Assembly: GCF_020164555.1 (NCBI RefSeq)
Contig: NZ_JAIQZB010000001.1
Span: forward strand, 1 to 64,000
DNA: 64,000 nucleotides
Source of the DNA: Salegentibacter lacus
Lineage (GTDB): Bacteria > Bacteroidota > Bacteroidia > Flavobacteriales > Flavobacteriaceae
Direction: 5' to 3'
The notes under the pieces are model-generated. The model worked only from the letters and a program-made list of their open reading frames with translations. It did no database searches and was not told where the DNA came from. The number at the start of each line of letters is the position of its first letter. Within the stretch, counting starts at the first letter, position 1. Positions 1 to 8,416 of this stretch are shown here, one piece after another. The translations under genes and the position numbers were made by a program.

Positions 1-197
1 GCAGTGGCAGATTCGATATGGTGGCAAATATTGCATTGCCTGGCAAAATCCTTACGTACTTGACAAGCATTGTGGTTACATCTTGTACATTTAAAGCCAT
101 TTTTGGACTTGATTGAAGCAAGGTATTGCTTGCAATCCTCGTTAGATTTGAACCGATCAGAGAACTCCAGAAGATTTTGACCCTTAAAAACATCCAT
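1..197 (-). CDS. IS1595-family transposase, N-terminal part (runs off left edge)
   Basis: The frame is open from an ATG at 197 to the window edge and reads MDVFKGQNLLEFSDRFKSNE at the start. A zinc ribbon follows: Cys pairs FKCTRCNHNAC and RQCNICHHIESAT. This is the N-terminal zinc-ribbon layout of IS1595-type (ISSod11-like) transposases, which move the element by a DDE/DDN mechanism. The catalytic domain lies outside the window. The gene points away from the broken peptidase gene to its right, as expected if the element inserted into it. Confidence 0.75.
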   Translation of the reverse strand, partial: MDVFKGQNLLEFSDRFKSNEDCKQYLASIKSKNGFKCTRCNHNACQVRKDFARQCNICHHIESAT

Positions 198-255
198 AAT
201 TTTAAATATTTACTGGTAATTAAGATACGTATTTAAATACTGACCTCTATAAAAT
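1..255. mobile_element. Right end of an IS1595-like insertion sequence
   Basis: The transposase start at 197 is followed by a short AT-rich tail containing a 12-bp palindrome, GTATTTAAATAC (229-240). Sequence homologous to an M16 peptidase begins at about 261, so the element should end between about 241 and 262. The exact inverted repeat and target duplication cannot be set because the other end is outside the window. Confidence 0.55.
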
Positions 256-260
256 TATAT

Positions 261-1253
261 TCCAGTAAAAAAGATTTCGAGACGATGCTTCAACTAATTA
301 ATCTATTTTTTACTAAGGCTAAAGTTTCAAAGGTTGCCTTCCAGGATTGGAAGCAAATTGAGCAAAATCTATATCAACATCCTATAGGAGATTTAAAATA
401 TTTAGATTTAAACGTCTTAGGAAAAAATGCTATTAATGACCACTCCGGGGTAACCTATGGTACTGCTAGGTTTAAAGGTTTGGAAAAAACAGATATTAAT
501 CAAGGATTTAAAATGTATAATAAGGTTTTCGGTAATATAGAGGAATTCACTTTTTTAGTAAGTGGAAATTTTAACCCTGAAGTCCTCTTACCGCTACTCA
601 ATAAATATCTTGGTAGTATTCCAAATTCTAGCGATATCCCAAGTAAAAATCCACCTAAGAAAAATACTTTACCATCCGGTCCCATTTTTCAGGAATTTTC
701 ATTTCCTGATGCTTACAATAAAAATAATATAATGTATATGCCAAAATATATCAAAAGTAAGGATACTTTGGATGATTGGAAAGAAAGAATAAGGGTTGAA
801 GCATTAGGGGCGGTAACCAACTCCAAAGTTTGGGGCCTCCGTTTTGATAAAGGTTATTCCTTATATATCACAGGGACTTCAGGAAAAGAAAATTATGAAA
901 TGGATCGATATGAAATAAATACTTCTTTCGATTGTGTACCGGATGAGCTACCCTTTATAAAAAAAGAATTTAATATCATTATAAATGATTTACGAAAAAA
1001 ATTAGTTTCCCCTGATCACCTTCAACAAGGTTTGAATAGAATGAAGATGCTTTACAATCCAAAGGGAAGGGGAAATAGTCAACGAGCAATGCAAGAAAAA
1101 TTATATAAACATTATCGGTTTGGTAGTAAATGGATTAGTAACGGCAAAATTTTACAGTTCATAAATAGCCTTACTCCAAAAGATATCCTAGAAGCAGCTA
1201 ATAAATATTACCAAAAAAATAATTATTACCAATTTGTTTTAAAATCCGATTAA
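261..1253 (+). pseudogene. M16 (insulinase/PqqL-like) peptidase, 5'-truncated remnant
   Basis: About 330 residues match the C-terminal half of two-domain M16 zinc peptidases. Typical segments are FTFLVSGNFNPEVLLPLLNK and the preceding YGTARF region. The HxxEH zinc motif of the N-terminal domain is absent. The homology does not start at the first ATG (285): the frame continues upstream through SSKKDFET (261-284), a family-typical stretch, and is then cut by the IS-like sequence. The fragment is therefore the product of an insertion, not a short gene with its own start. It lacks the residues needed for catalysis. The coding frame itself is undamaged up to the stop at 1253, which suggests a recent event. 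Confidence 0.75.
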
Positions 1254-1353
1254 ACTTGCATTACATTTTATAGGAATTCTATCCCAAAAAATATATCTCA
1301 GTTTATCTGAGTAATTTCATCACTATAAACGGAAAGATTTCAAAGTTTCCATA

Positions 1354-1387
1354 AAAAAGACAAGCCGGGATTGACCGGCTTGCTTTT
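1354..1387. terminator. Bidirectional Rho-independent terminator
   Basis: An 8-bp perfect stem, CAAGCCGG (1361-1368) with CCGGCTTG (1375-1382), is followed by CTTTTTC on the plus strand and by a T-run on the minus strand. It sits between the converging peptidase remnant and the DUF6520-like gene and can serve both. Confidence 0.8.
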
Positions 1388-1409
1388 TCAAGAACGTATT
1401 CCTAATAAT

Positions 1410-1706
1410 TTAATACAATTCAACAACTTGACCACTTCCTTTTTTTCTGTTTTTAAGGGCTTGATCATCAAATACTGGATAAGCAGGTTCCCCTTCCGCC
1501 AACCGGGCTTCACAATTTATTTCTCCCATGCCACAGTTTATTTCAGCAATAGCCACGACACCATCTGGAGTAAGGACATAATCCTGAGCCTCCATTTCAA
1601 TCATTTCTAAATCTGGCTTAAGGTCTACTGTAGCAAAAGCCATTCCTATGGCAAATACAAATGCCATCATCGGTAAAATTAATTTTTTAAGTTTCATAAT
1701 TTTCAA
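1410..1706 (-). CDS. DUF6520-like small exported protein
   Basis: A 98-residue protein with a Lys-rich start, a hydrophobic segment (PMMAFVFAIGMAFA) and an Ala-x-Ala-like cleavage region, so probably exported. The remaining part is short and acidic with two Cys (INCGMGEINC). It resembles the Bacteroidota-specific DUF6520 peptides, which have no known function. An internal Met (MKLKK, start 1697) is an equally good start. It ends at the bidirectional terminator at 1361-1382 and stands alone. Confidence 0.6.
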   Translation of the reverse strand: MKIMKLKKLILPMMAFVFAIGMAFATVDLKPDLEMIEMEAQDYVLTPDGVVAIAEINCGMGEINCEARLAEGEPAYPVFDDQALKNRKKGSGQVVELY

Positions 1707-1946
1707 ATTTAATTATTAATGAATATGCCGTTGTAAAACAGGTATTCGGCCTCACCTGCATCATCGCGCAATAATATTTTAGTACTATTCTGTTTCTATA
1801 TCCTTGAATTTCAACCTGAATATTGAGTTTAAAAATTTTATAAACCCAGAATAGTTTTTTCTTTTTCTATGAGTATAAAGGTCTGCAATAATCATATTCC
1901 AGAGGAACCATGGAATGTTCTGGGAAGGTATTTTTCGGTTCCTGGC

Positions 1947-2885
1947 CTAATTATGCTTATTAAAGAAGGCCTTCTTTCGGAATTGCAAGGGTGTAATTCC
2001 ATATTTTTTACGAAAGCGGCTGATGTAGTGTGAAGCTGTCTTAAAACCATAATTTTTAGATACTTCCTTTATTTCAATATCGCTCTCCTTAAGTAAAAAA
2101 GTACTGGCCTCAAGACGCTTTTCCATATCGTATTTTAATACTGCCTTGCCGTAACGATCTTTAAAAGCTTTCTGCATGGCACTTATACTGGCTCCTGCCT
2201 CACTTGCTATAACCTCTAAAGAAGGAATGGAAGAAGTTTGGTGTTTAAGAAGTGCATCGTGAACCCGTTGTGCCAGCAAAAAATCACCAATAGTTTTAGA
2301 ATTATTTTTAGCCTTTTTACTGCGAAAAGTTTTTAAAGTATCTTGCTCTTTTGTGCGCAATGAAGGAACCGGCTGTTGGGGATCAAAACCCAAAATATAA
2401 TACCAGGAATCCTCTAGCAAAGCGCTGCTCTGTCTAACCTGAATATGTAATGGGACCAATAATTCAGTCTCTCCCCGGAAATCCAGGATTCCCATATCGT
2501 AACAGCCTAAGGTTTTCTTATCCCATTTATACCAATGTTTTGAGAATATCTTCTTTCCTTTTACGGATAACAAGTCGTTTAGTGTTTTTGGTATTAACTC
2601 TTTTGAGATAATTTGGTGGTTCTCATCCGTATGCGTCAGCAATTCTTTCTTTGAATTTATTAGAAGAATAATTTGGGGATGTGTAAAAACCTGGGTTTTC
2701 TTGATTTCATTAAACATAGTGTTTAGACGAATATTCGTTTTGTTGATTAACATACCAAGGGTGTCTTTCCAGTCTCTAGCGTCGGAAATGGGAATTCTGT
2801 ATAAGAAATTACCTGAAGCCATTTTTAGCAAAGCCTTTACTAATTGCATGAACCTGTGATCGTATATCGCATGTGGGGTGAGCAT
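1947..2885 (-). CDS. AraC-family transcriptional regulator
   Basis: A 312-residue protein. The C-terminal ~100 residues form an AraC double helix-turn-helix: the first helix pair lies around SISAMQKAFKDRYGKAVLKY, and the signature region is KEVSKNYGFKTASHYISRFR followed by KKYGITPLQFRK. The N-terminal ~200 residues are not an arabinose cupin and look like a PAS-like or Bacteroidota-specific sensor region of unknown ligand. It follows the small gene at 2887-3270 with one base between them, so the two are very likely co-transcribed and functionally linked. The target is unknown. Confidence 0.8.
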   Translation of the reverse strand: MLTPHAIYDHRFMQLVKALLKMASGNFLYRIPISDARDWKDTLGMLINKTNIRLNTMFNEIKKTQVFTHPQIILLINSKKELLTHTDENHQIISKELIPKTLNDLLSVKGKKIFSKHWYKWDKKTLGCYDMGILDFRGETELLVPLHIQVRQSSALLEDSWYYILGFDPQQPVPSLRTKEQDTLKTFRSKKAKNNSKTIGDFLLAQRVHDALLKHQTSSIPSLEVIASEAGASISAMQKAFKDRYGKAVLKYDMEKRLEASTFLLKESDIEIKEVSKNYGFKTASHYISRFRKKYGITPLQFRKKAFFNKHN

Positions 2886-2886
2886 T

Positions 2887-3270
2887 TCAAAAGGATTTTT
2901 TTTGTATAAACTTTTGGAGATAATCCAGCGCTTCTTGTTTGTTACTGAAAATTTGAATAGGTTTTGCGAGGTTATGAAATTTTATAAACACTTCTGCCAG
3001 TACACGGTGATAATAAGAATTGCATAGTAATGCTATAGCTGGGATCAAGGCAATCCCTTCCGTGGCGAGGTAATCCGCAGCCTCTTCACTTACAGTCTTA
3101 AGGTTATAAATGTTGCATAAAACAGGATAGGGAGTTTTATTCTGAAACTTAAGCCTACTGGCGACAAGTATTTCCGCTTTCTTCAGGTCAAGTTCAGCTA
3201 TAGGTTTAAATGTAAAAAAAAGAATTCCCTCACTAACCCACATCGTGGCATATTTAGATTCTTCCTGCAT
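2887..3270 (-). CDS. Conserved hypothetical protein, STAS/SEC14-like (DUF7793-type)
   Basis: A 127-residue soluble protein with no signal peptide. The pattern (WVSEGILFFTFKPIAELDLKKAE, a central PVLCNIYNLK strand, then SNKQEALDYLQKF) matches short alpha/beta proteins of the SpoIIAA/STAS-SEC14 type common in Flavobacteriaceae. It is encoded directly upstream of the AraC regulator in one transcription unit, so it may be a partner or sensor for it. That link is inference from position only. Confidence 0.5.
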   Translation of the reverse strand: MQEESKYATMWVSEGILFFTFKPIAELDLKKAEILVASRLKFQNKTPYPVLCNIYNLKTVSEEAADYLATEGIALIPAIALLCNSYYHRVLAEVFIKFHNLAKPIQIFSNKQEALDYLQKFIQKKSF

Positions 3271-3517
3271 ATTGTTTTAATTCCAGGTGAAATCTATCGG
3301 GTAGGGCTCAAGAATTATTGGGCAATATAAATATAATAAGTTTTTTGTTTACTCAGGAAATTGCCTGGTAAGCCTAAAAAGTGTTCTAAAAAGTTTTATT
3401 TGAGTAAAGAAAGATGAATCAACCACCTTCAGAGTTAAATAAGTTTTGGAAAAATAGCAAAATTTTGAAAGAAGGCTGGTTAAACAAAATTACGGGTAAC
3501 GACCTCTAATTTTTTAT

Positions 3518-3991
3518 CTAAATAACCTCTTTGGTTTGGACTTCTACCGTAAACCCCAGATGGGGTAGTACGAAGCGCATTTTTCTTTTTCCTATATTAC
3601 GAATAATGGCTTCCTGCTGTTTGAATGCTCCGTTTTTAATGGTGATTTTATCTCCGGCGCTAAGATGCTCTACTTTAGCGTCATCAACCTTATCTTCCTC
3701 CAGCCATTCGCGTATTACCTTAATCTCTTCATCTCTTACAATAGCCGGTTTACCCAACCAGAATAAATACCGCACCACGCCCGGCACCTCAAAAACCCGG
3801 TTACGTTTTTTTTCTTCCAGCTTTATAAAAACATAAGATTTAAAGAGCGGGGTTTCAATCTTCTTTTTACGATCGCTCCATTGTTTTATTTCTGTGATTA
3901 AAGGACAATAGACCTCTACCCCCATTTTTTCCAAACCTTCGGCTACTCTTTTTTCTGTTCTGGGTTTGGTATATAAAACGTACCACGACAT
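3518..3991 (-). CDS. UpxY/RfaH-type NusG paralogue (transcription antiterminator)
   Basis: A 157-residue protein with an N-terminal NGN domain (MSWYVLYTKPRTEKRVAEGL, then PLFKSYVFIKL and VPGVVRYLFWLGKPA) and a C-terminal KOW domain (around residues 110-150, HLSAGDKITIKNGAF). UpxY proteins bind RNA polymerase and let it read through terminators in long capsule or polysaccharide operons, usually encoded right behind them. Here no glycosyltransferase or polymer-export gene follows: the next genes downstream are the small STAS-like gene and the AraC regulator, after about 250 bases. It may act in trans or be left over from a lost locus. Confidence 0.8.
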   Translation of the reverse strand: MSWYVLYTKPRTEKRVAEGLEKMGVEVYCPLITEIKQWSDRKKKIETPLFKSYVFIKLEEKKRNRVFEVPGVVRYLFWLGKPAIVRDEEIKVIREWLEEDKVDDAKVEHLSAGDKITIKNGAFKQQEAIIRNIGKRKMRFVLPHLGFTVEVQTKEVI

Positions 3992-4284
3992 ATTTAAGAT
4001 TTATTTGCCTGCAAAAGATGCAGGAACTAATTCTTTATCTCTTCGCAGTAGGGTAATGTTGAAGAAATTTAAATTGAATTGCTAGTTAGTAAATCAAAAA
4101 TACAAAGATTTGGAGTAATTATAAGAATGCACAAGCCCTGAAATAAAAATCAATTTACGAAGCACTCAGGCATAGTCTGTTGTAAAAGAAGCTCGGTAAT
4201 TTAGTGAAAGTGCTTTTATAATTTTTCATAAATCAGATTTAAAGAAATAAAAAAAACAGGATTAAGACCCTTCAATTTACCATC

Positions 4285-5385
4285 TCATCGACTGGCATTC
4301 TCGTTATATTTTATATTTGTTACTTCTAATTTTAACCAGGTCCAATCCCTATCGTCAAGTTTCCAGGTTGCAGTCATTCTCGCAGGAACTTTAATACCTT
4401 CAAATGTTTTGTAAGCATCAACTAACAAAACCCATTCATGTCTTTTTGCATCTGTTTCATTGCCACGATAACGCATAGCAGAATATTTAATAAAATCCCC
4501 TTCAGAATTGAATAAAAATGTCCCACTTCCCTGAGTTCCCTTATAAGTCATAGTTGCTTTTGCCGCAGTATCATTTAACGCTTCCCAGGTAATGTATGGA
4601 CTTAAAGCCAATGAAAGAAACCATACCATTTCCCCCAGGTATCTTTGTATAGTGCCTTCATCTAATTTTGGCCCTTTTTCATTTACAACATTGATTAACG
4701 AATTCATTTTAATCAGCATTTCTCCTTTTCCATTTTCAAATTTATCTCTGCCCTGAAAGTTCAGGAACGAATTCATTTTTACATCAACAGTCCAAATAAA
4801 AGCAGGTTTGTCGATAGTAGTATATTGAATTGCAGAAGCCGGCATCCAGTTATTTTGGTCGGGCTTCATTTTCATTTCTGCTTTCTGCATAACCTTTCCA
4901 ACACTAATAAAAGGTCTCCCAATCGCTCCCGAATTACGCAGCCATTTTTTAACAGGTTCGGGCAAGTCTTTAATATCATTCTCAGTAATCTTATTTTTAT
5001 TATGGATTTTATCCCGGTTTACTAAAGTGTTTGTTTCTTGTTGAACCTGTTTATGAAAGTTGTAGTGACCAAATGATATGAGTGACATCACTAGAATGAC
5101 AATATTAGGAATGGTCCCTAATTTGGCATCTTGCCAGAACATTATGATAAGAATTTGGGAAATTCCCACAGCTGCAAATCCAACAAGCCAGGCGTATTTG
5201 GAACTTATAAAATCTAAAATACTGTAAGTCAAAAATAGAACAGCTGCAGTGAGCCAAAAAAGACCCATTGGTTTAGAAATGGGAAGTGTCAATTCTTTTA
5301 CCTCTTTAAGTCCAAAACCTTTTACAAATCCCAGTAAGTGGATTAATCCATGAAGTAAGACGATTATAAAAAATAATATTCTCAT
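4285..5385 (-). CDS. Membrane protein with DUF6544/DUF6920-type domain
   Basis: A 366-residue protein. The first ~110 residues contain four predicted membrane helices, starting MRILFFIIVLLHGLIHLLGF. The rest is a soluble beta-rich domain with LPEPVKKWLRNSGAIGRP and a late WKLDDRDWTW segment. This combination is found in bacterial proteins of the DUF6544 (formerly DUF6920) group, whose function is unknown. It stands alone, with no obvious operon partner. The start is supported by the fit of the first helix to the family's usual N-terminus. Confidence 0.6.
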   Translation of the reverse strand: MRILFFIIVLLHGLIHLLGFVKGFGLKEVKELTLPISKPMGLFWLTAAVLFLTYSILDFISSKYAWLVGFAAVGISQILIIMFWQDAKLGTIPNIVILVMSLISFGHYNFHKQVQQETNTLVNRDKIHNKNKITENDIKDLPEPVKKWLRNSGAIGRPFISVGKVMQKAEMKMKPDQNNWMPASAIQYTTIDKPAFIWTVDVKMNSFLNFQGRDKFENGKGEMLIKMNSLINVVNEKGPKLDEGTIQRYLGEMVWFLSLALSPYITWEALNDTAAKATMTYKGTQGSGTFLFNSEGDFIKYSAMRYRGNETDAKRHEWVLLVDAYKTFEGIKVPARMTATWKLDDRDWTWLKLEVTNIKYNENASR

Positions 5386-5582
5386 TCTGGTCGTCTGTTT
5401 TAATTATGCCTATCGCTAAGGTTAAATTAGCTATATAAATTCAGCAATAATCTTAGAATTACTGGCTGTATCGCTTATAAAAATAACACCTTCTCTTTTA
5501 AAAATGTAACAAAATTTGAGATATGATACCAATAAGCTACAATCTAAATTGCTTATTATGAAACATACCAACCAGGCTTCTA

Positions 5583-5717
5583 GTGGCTAAACTGAAATTA
5601 TCTGATAATAAGAATAGGATTTTATGGATGATTACAGGATTGAGCATCCTTTTTCTTATAGTTTGGCAAATGGGTGATTTATTTGGAAAGGTATTTTATT
5701 ATCTCAGCCATAGTTAG
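5583..5717 (+). CDS. Possible small single-pass membrane protein (44 aa)
   Basis: In the 440-base gap between two longer genes, a short frame from GTG 5583 to TAG 5715 encodes a Lys-rich start and one hydrophobic helix (ILWMITGLSILFLIVW). No homologue is recognised, no good ribosome site is visible, and the start is uncertain. Apart from this I see nothing in 5386-5825. Confidence 0.3.
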   Translation: MAKLKLSDNKNRILWMITGLSILFLIVWQMGDLFGKVFYYLSHS

Positions 5718-5825
5718 TAAAAGTTTTGAAATTCCTGATTTATTTTTTCTGACCAATGCATACCAAACCAATTCCAGCCTACATGCAAATGTCACCGCTA
5801 ATCAAAGCCATTTTAAACTTCAAAA

Positions 5826-6320
5826 TTGAAAAGTAAAACCAACTTTTTCTTATTAACAAGCATTCTACTTGCGACAATTATCACCGGATGGCTGTATTAT
5901 CAAACCGTTAATAGAGTTGGAGATTTAAGTAAGAATAAACAGCAGGATGCCAATTTTCAGGTTTGCAATGAGGATAAGATTTTTCAGTATTATAATCTGG
6001 ACACAGATTATCAAGGAGGTAAAAAAGCAATAAAAACCGGAATTTTTGAAGATCTGGAAAGCTTGAACTTTAAAAACCCAGGCTTAATAACATCTCGTTT
6101 TATTGTGAACTGCAAAGGTGAACCAGGAAGATTTAGGTATAAATCGACTGATTTAGATTTAAAGGAAATGAAGGTTGATAGCGAAAATATTGAAAAGATA
6201 AAATCAGCTGTACTAAAACTGGAGAACTGGAAACCTGCAAAAAGCGAGAATAACCTTTATGATAGTTATTACGTCTTAAATTTCAAAATCAGGAATAATA
6301 AGATCGTAGATATATTTTAG
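5826..6320 (+). CDS. Hypothetical membrane-anchored protein
   Basis: A 164-residue protein with one N-terminal membrane helix (FFLLTSILLATIITGWLYY) and a periplasmic remainder. The C-terminal part (FIVNCKGEPGRFRYKS, then LENWKPAKSENNLYDSYYVLNFKI) has the rhythm of the C-terminal domain of TonB-like proteins, with a single WKPA turn, but it is divergent and I do not assign it. The start is a TTG at 5826; no better start lies nearby. The TPR gene begins four bases after its stop, so the two form an operon. Confidence 0.45.
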   Translation: MKSKTNFFLLTSILLATIITGWLYYQTVNRVGDLSKNKQQDANFQVCNEDKIFQYYNLDTDYQGGKKAIKTGIFEDLESLNFKNPGLITSRFIVNCKGEPGRFRYKSTDLDLKEMKVDSENIEKIKSAVLKLENWKPAKSENNLYDSYYVLNFKIRNNKIVDIF

Positions 6321-6324
6321 CCGG

Positions 6325-7116
6325 ATGAAAAGATTTTTCAAAATACTCAAATTAATTTTCGCAACTCTGCTTACATTATTTTCAGCGGCAATTATTTATT
6401 TACTTTTATTTTCCCCAACAGAAAAGCGATATGATAGCGCGGCTCACCTTCAGGGAAGTTTTTTGTCCCAATCGCTTTTCGAAATTTTAAAATTCCAGGA
6501 TCCTGAAATTTATTTTGAGCAGTCTGTAGCGTTTAATAAGCGAGGTGATTATAAAAAAGGATTTGAATTGCTTGACCAGGCTGTAGAATTAAATTCTAAA
6601 GCACACCTCGGTTATAGAGGATACATGAAACTTCGGTTTTTAAGGGATTTTAATGGTGCTTTAAAAGATTTTAATCGGTTAGACTCTTTAACCCCGAATT
6701 TCGTAGATGCGCCCTGGAGCGAAGACATTAACTTTTTGAGAGGAGAATCGTATTTCGGTTTAGAAGATTATGAAAAAGCAAAATCTTATTTCGAAAAGAG
6801 TATAGAAACTCAAGGGGAAAACTGGGTAGATATACAAGCATTTGTTTATGCCGGAATTTGTGAATATAAAATGGATAAGCCGGTAGAAGCTATCACTTTT
6901 TATAAAAAAGCGTTGGAACAATCAAAATATACCGTTGAAGCCCATTTAGGACTAGCAAAAATATATCTGGAAATAGACGATTTAGAAAACGCAAAATTAC
7001 ATTCAGATTTGGCGCAGAAATACTATACCTATAAAAGAACTGATCCTTATAATGAATATTTAAATGAGGTATATAAAAATGATATTGAACAGCTAAAAAG
7101 TACAATCATTAAATAA
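6325..7116 (+). CDS. TPR-repeat membrane-anchored protein
   Basis: A 263-residue protein with an N-terminal membrane anchor (residues ~10-30) followed by tetratricopeptide repeats: clear helices at FNKRGDYKKGFELLDQAVEL, FGLEDYEKAKSYFEKSIE, YKMDKPVEAITFYKKALE and EIDDLENAKLHSDLA. Such domains hold protein partners together. It is co-transcribed with the preceding membrane-anchored gene, so the two probably form a periplasmic pair. The process they serve cannot be told from sequence. Confidence 0.6.
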   Translation: MKRFFKILKLIFATLLTLFSAAIIYLLLFSPTEKRYDSAAHLQGSFLSQSLFEILKFQDPEIYFEQSVAFNKRGDYKKGFELLDQAVELNSKAHLGYRGYMKLRFLRDFNGALKDFNRLDSLTPNFVDAPWSEDINFLRGESYFGLEDYEKAKSYFEKSIETQGENWVDIQAFVYAGICEYKMDKPVEAITFYKKALEQSKYTVEAHLGLAKIYLEIDDLENAKLHSDLAQKYYTYKRTDPYNEYLNEVYKNDIEQLKSTIIK

Positions 7117-7167
7117 AATTCATAAAAAAGTATCATCCATTAAAAATCATTAATCAACATTTTCAAT

Positions 7168-7641
7168 ATGAAAACACTTAGTTTATTATTTTTCTTACTC
7201 TTAGGAATAAATTCCCTTTCTGCCCAGGAAATCCAGTCCGAAAAAGTATTCCTTGGCTACAAATTCACGATGAACAATAAGACATTAGATTTTAAAGGAA
7301 TGCAAAAGCTTATGATCGCAGATACAGAAGCTACGCGTCTAATTAAAAAAGCACGGAAAAATAACACTATTTCAACTATTCTGGGAAGTGTAGGTGGGAG
7401 TTTTGTAGGAATTCCAATAGGAGCAGCTGTTGCCAATGGAGATGCACCCTGGGTATTAGCTGGGGTTGGAGCAGCTTTTATTGGGGTAGCTATACCTATT
7501 TCTATTAAAGCTAATAATCAAGCGCTTCAGGCAGCAGAAAGAATTAATCAGGTTAATTCATCGCAACCTAATCCTTTATTACCGGTTACATTTAAACTCA
7601 CAGGAAATCAGCAAGGGCTTGGCCTGGCATTATCTTTCTAA
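7168..7641 (+). CDS. Hypothetical secreted/membrane protein, Gly-rich helices
   Basis: A 157-residue protein with a signal peptide ending ...NSLSAQE and two adjoining hydrophobic, Gly-rich helices (STILGSVGGSFVGIPIGAAVA and WVLAGVGAAFIGVAIPISI), spaced like a glycine-zipper hairpin. It sits 50 bases after the TPR gene on the same strand and may belong to that group. No function is recognised. Confidence 0.45.
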   Translation: MKTLSLLFFLLLGINSLSAQEIQSEKVFLGYKFTMNNKTLDFKGMQKLMIADTEATRLIKKARKNNTISTILGSVGGSFVGIPIGAAVANGDAPWVLAGVGAAFIGVAIPISIKANNQALQAAERINQVNSSQPNPLLPVTFKLTGNQQGLGLALSF

Positions 7642-7721
7642 CTTTAACTACAAAGTATTTTCTTCCCTTTTATCTGAATTTAAGTCCACGGGCAACCAAA
7701 TTATAGATCCAGACTATTAAG

Positions 7722-8147
7722 ATGAAAACAACCATATCCACCGATCCCAGGCTAATTGATGTCTTCAGGAATTATCCGGATTTTGTACGTCCCCAATTGG
7801 AATATTTAAGGGAGCTTATAATAGAAACTGCTGCAGAAACCGAAAGCGTATCAGAATTGGAAGAAACCCTCAAATGGAATGAACCCAGTTTTGTGACCAA
7901 ATTTGGAAGTACTTTACGAATAGACTGGAAAGAAAAACAACCCAATCAATACGCTATGTATTTTCAATGCAACAGCAGGTTGGTAGATACTTTCCGATTA
8001 GTTTTTAATGAGACCTTTGAATTTGAAGGAAAACGAGCTATAATCTTCCAATTAGACCAGCAAATATCAAAAACCGAATTAAAACAATGCATTAGAACCG
8101 CGCTAACCTACCATAAAGTAAAGCATATGATAAGTTTAGGCTTATAA
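7722..8147 (+). CDS. DUF1801 domain protein
   Basis: A 141-residue cytoplasmic protein. The central pattern LEETLKWNEPSFVTKFGSTLRIDWK is the DUF1801 core (YdhG/YdeI-like fold), where the Lys-Trp-Asn/Gly-x-Pro stretch is conserved. The function of the family is not established. It has its own transcription unit, ending at the hairpin at 8201-8230. Confidence 0.65.
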   Translation: MKTTISTDPRLIDVFRNYPDFVRPQLEYLRELIIETAAETESVSELEETLKWNEPSFVTKFGSTLRIDWKEKQPNQYAMYFQCNSRLVDTFRLVFNETFEFEGKRAIIFQLDQQISKTELKQCIRTALTYHKVKHMISLGL

Positions 8148-8200
8148 TTGTACGGTTATTCGCTTAAAAAAAAGGAATGATTATCGTTTTCTGTCCATAA

Positions 8201-8230
8201 AAAAGTCCGCAGCGAAAGCTACGGACTTTT
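8201..8230. terminator. Rho-independent terminator
   Basis: AAAAGTCCG and CGGACTTTT pair around an inner AGC/GCT step and a GAAA tetraloop, flanked by T-rich sequence. It ends the DUF1801 gene on plus. It also has the same position relative to the tRNA-like remnant at 8241 as the terminator at 15393 has to tRNA-Arg. Confidence 0.75.
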
Positions 8231-8240
8231 CATTCATCCG

Positions 8241-8264
8241 TGACCCCGGCAGGAGTCAGTTTAG
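8241..8264 (-). pseudogene. 3' end of a decayed or truncated tRNA gene
   Basis: TGACCCCGGCAGGAGTC on plus is the complement of a tRNA 3' end: a discriminator A, an acceptor strand and the 3' half of a T-stem. It aligns base for base with the 3' end of the intact tRNA-Arg at 15430, and the terminator is at the same distance. Beyond the T-loop the match stops, so no complete cloverleaf exists. It could be an old integration scar. Confidence 0.4.
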
Positions 8265-8372
8265 GCTATCGCACCCTGTATGTATAAAGGTTTTTCTATT
8301 CTGTGTTGATGATTTGTGAACCTTAATTTTGAATCGTTTTGTACTAATTTAGTAATAAGGTTTGACTCCCGG

Positions 8373-8405
8373 AAAAAAAGTCCGGCTAAAAAGTTGGACT
8401 TTTTT
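8373..8405. terminator. Rho-independent terminator
   Basis: AAAAAAGTCC and GGACTTTTTT form a 10-bp stem with T-runs on both sides. It lies just beyond the stop of the oxidoreductase gene on the minus strand. The remaining sequence between 8148 and 8416 holds no gene. Confidence 0.75.
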
Positions 8406-8416
8406 ATTTTATAATT

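Noticed and set aside
8357-8375. T-arm-like GGTTTGACTCCC on the plus strand
   Set aside because: No acceptor or anticodon arm can be built around it; resemblance to a tRNA is by chance or too decayed to support.
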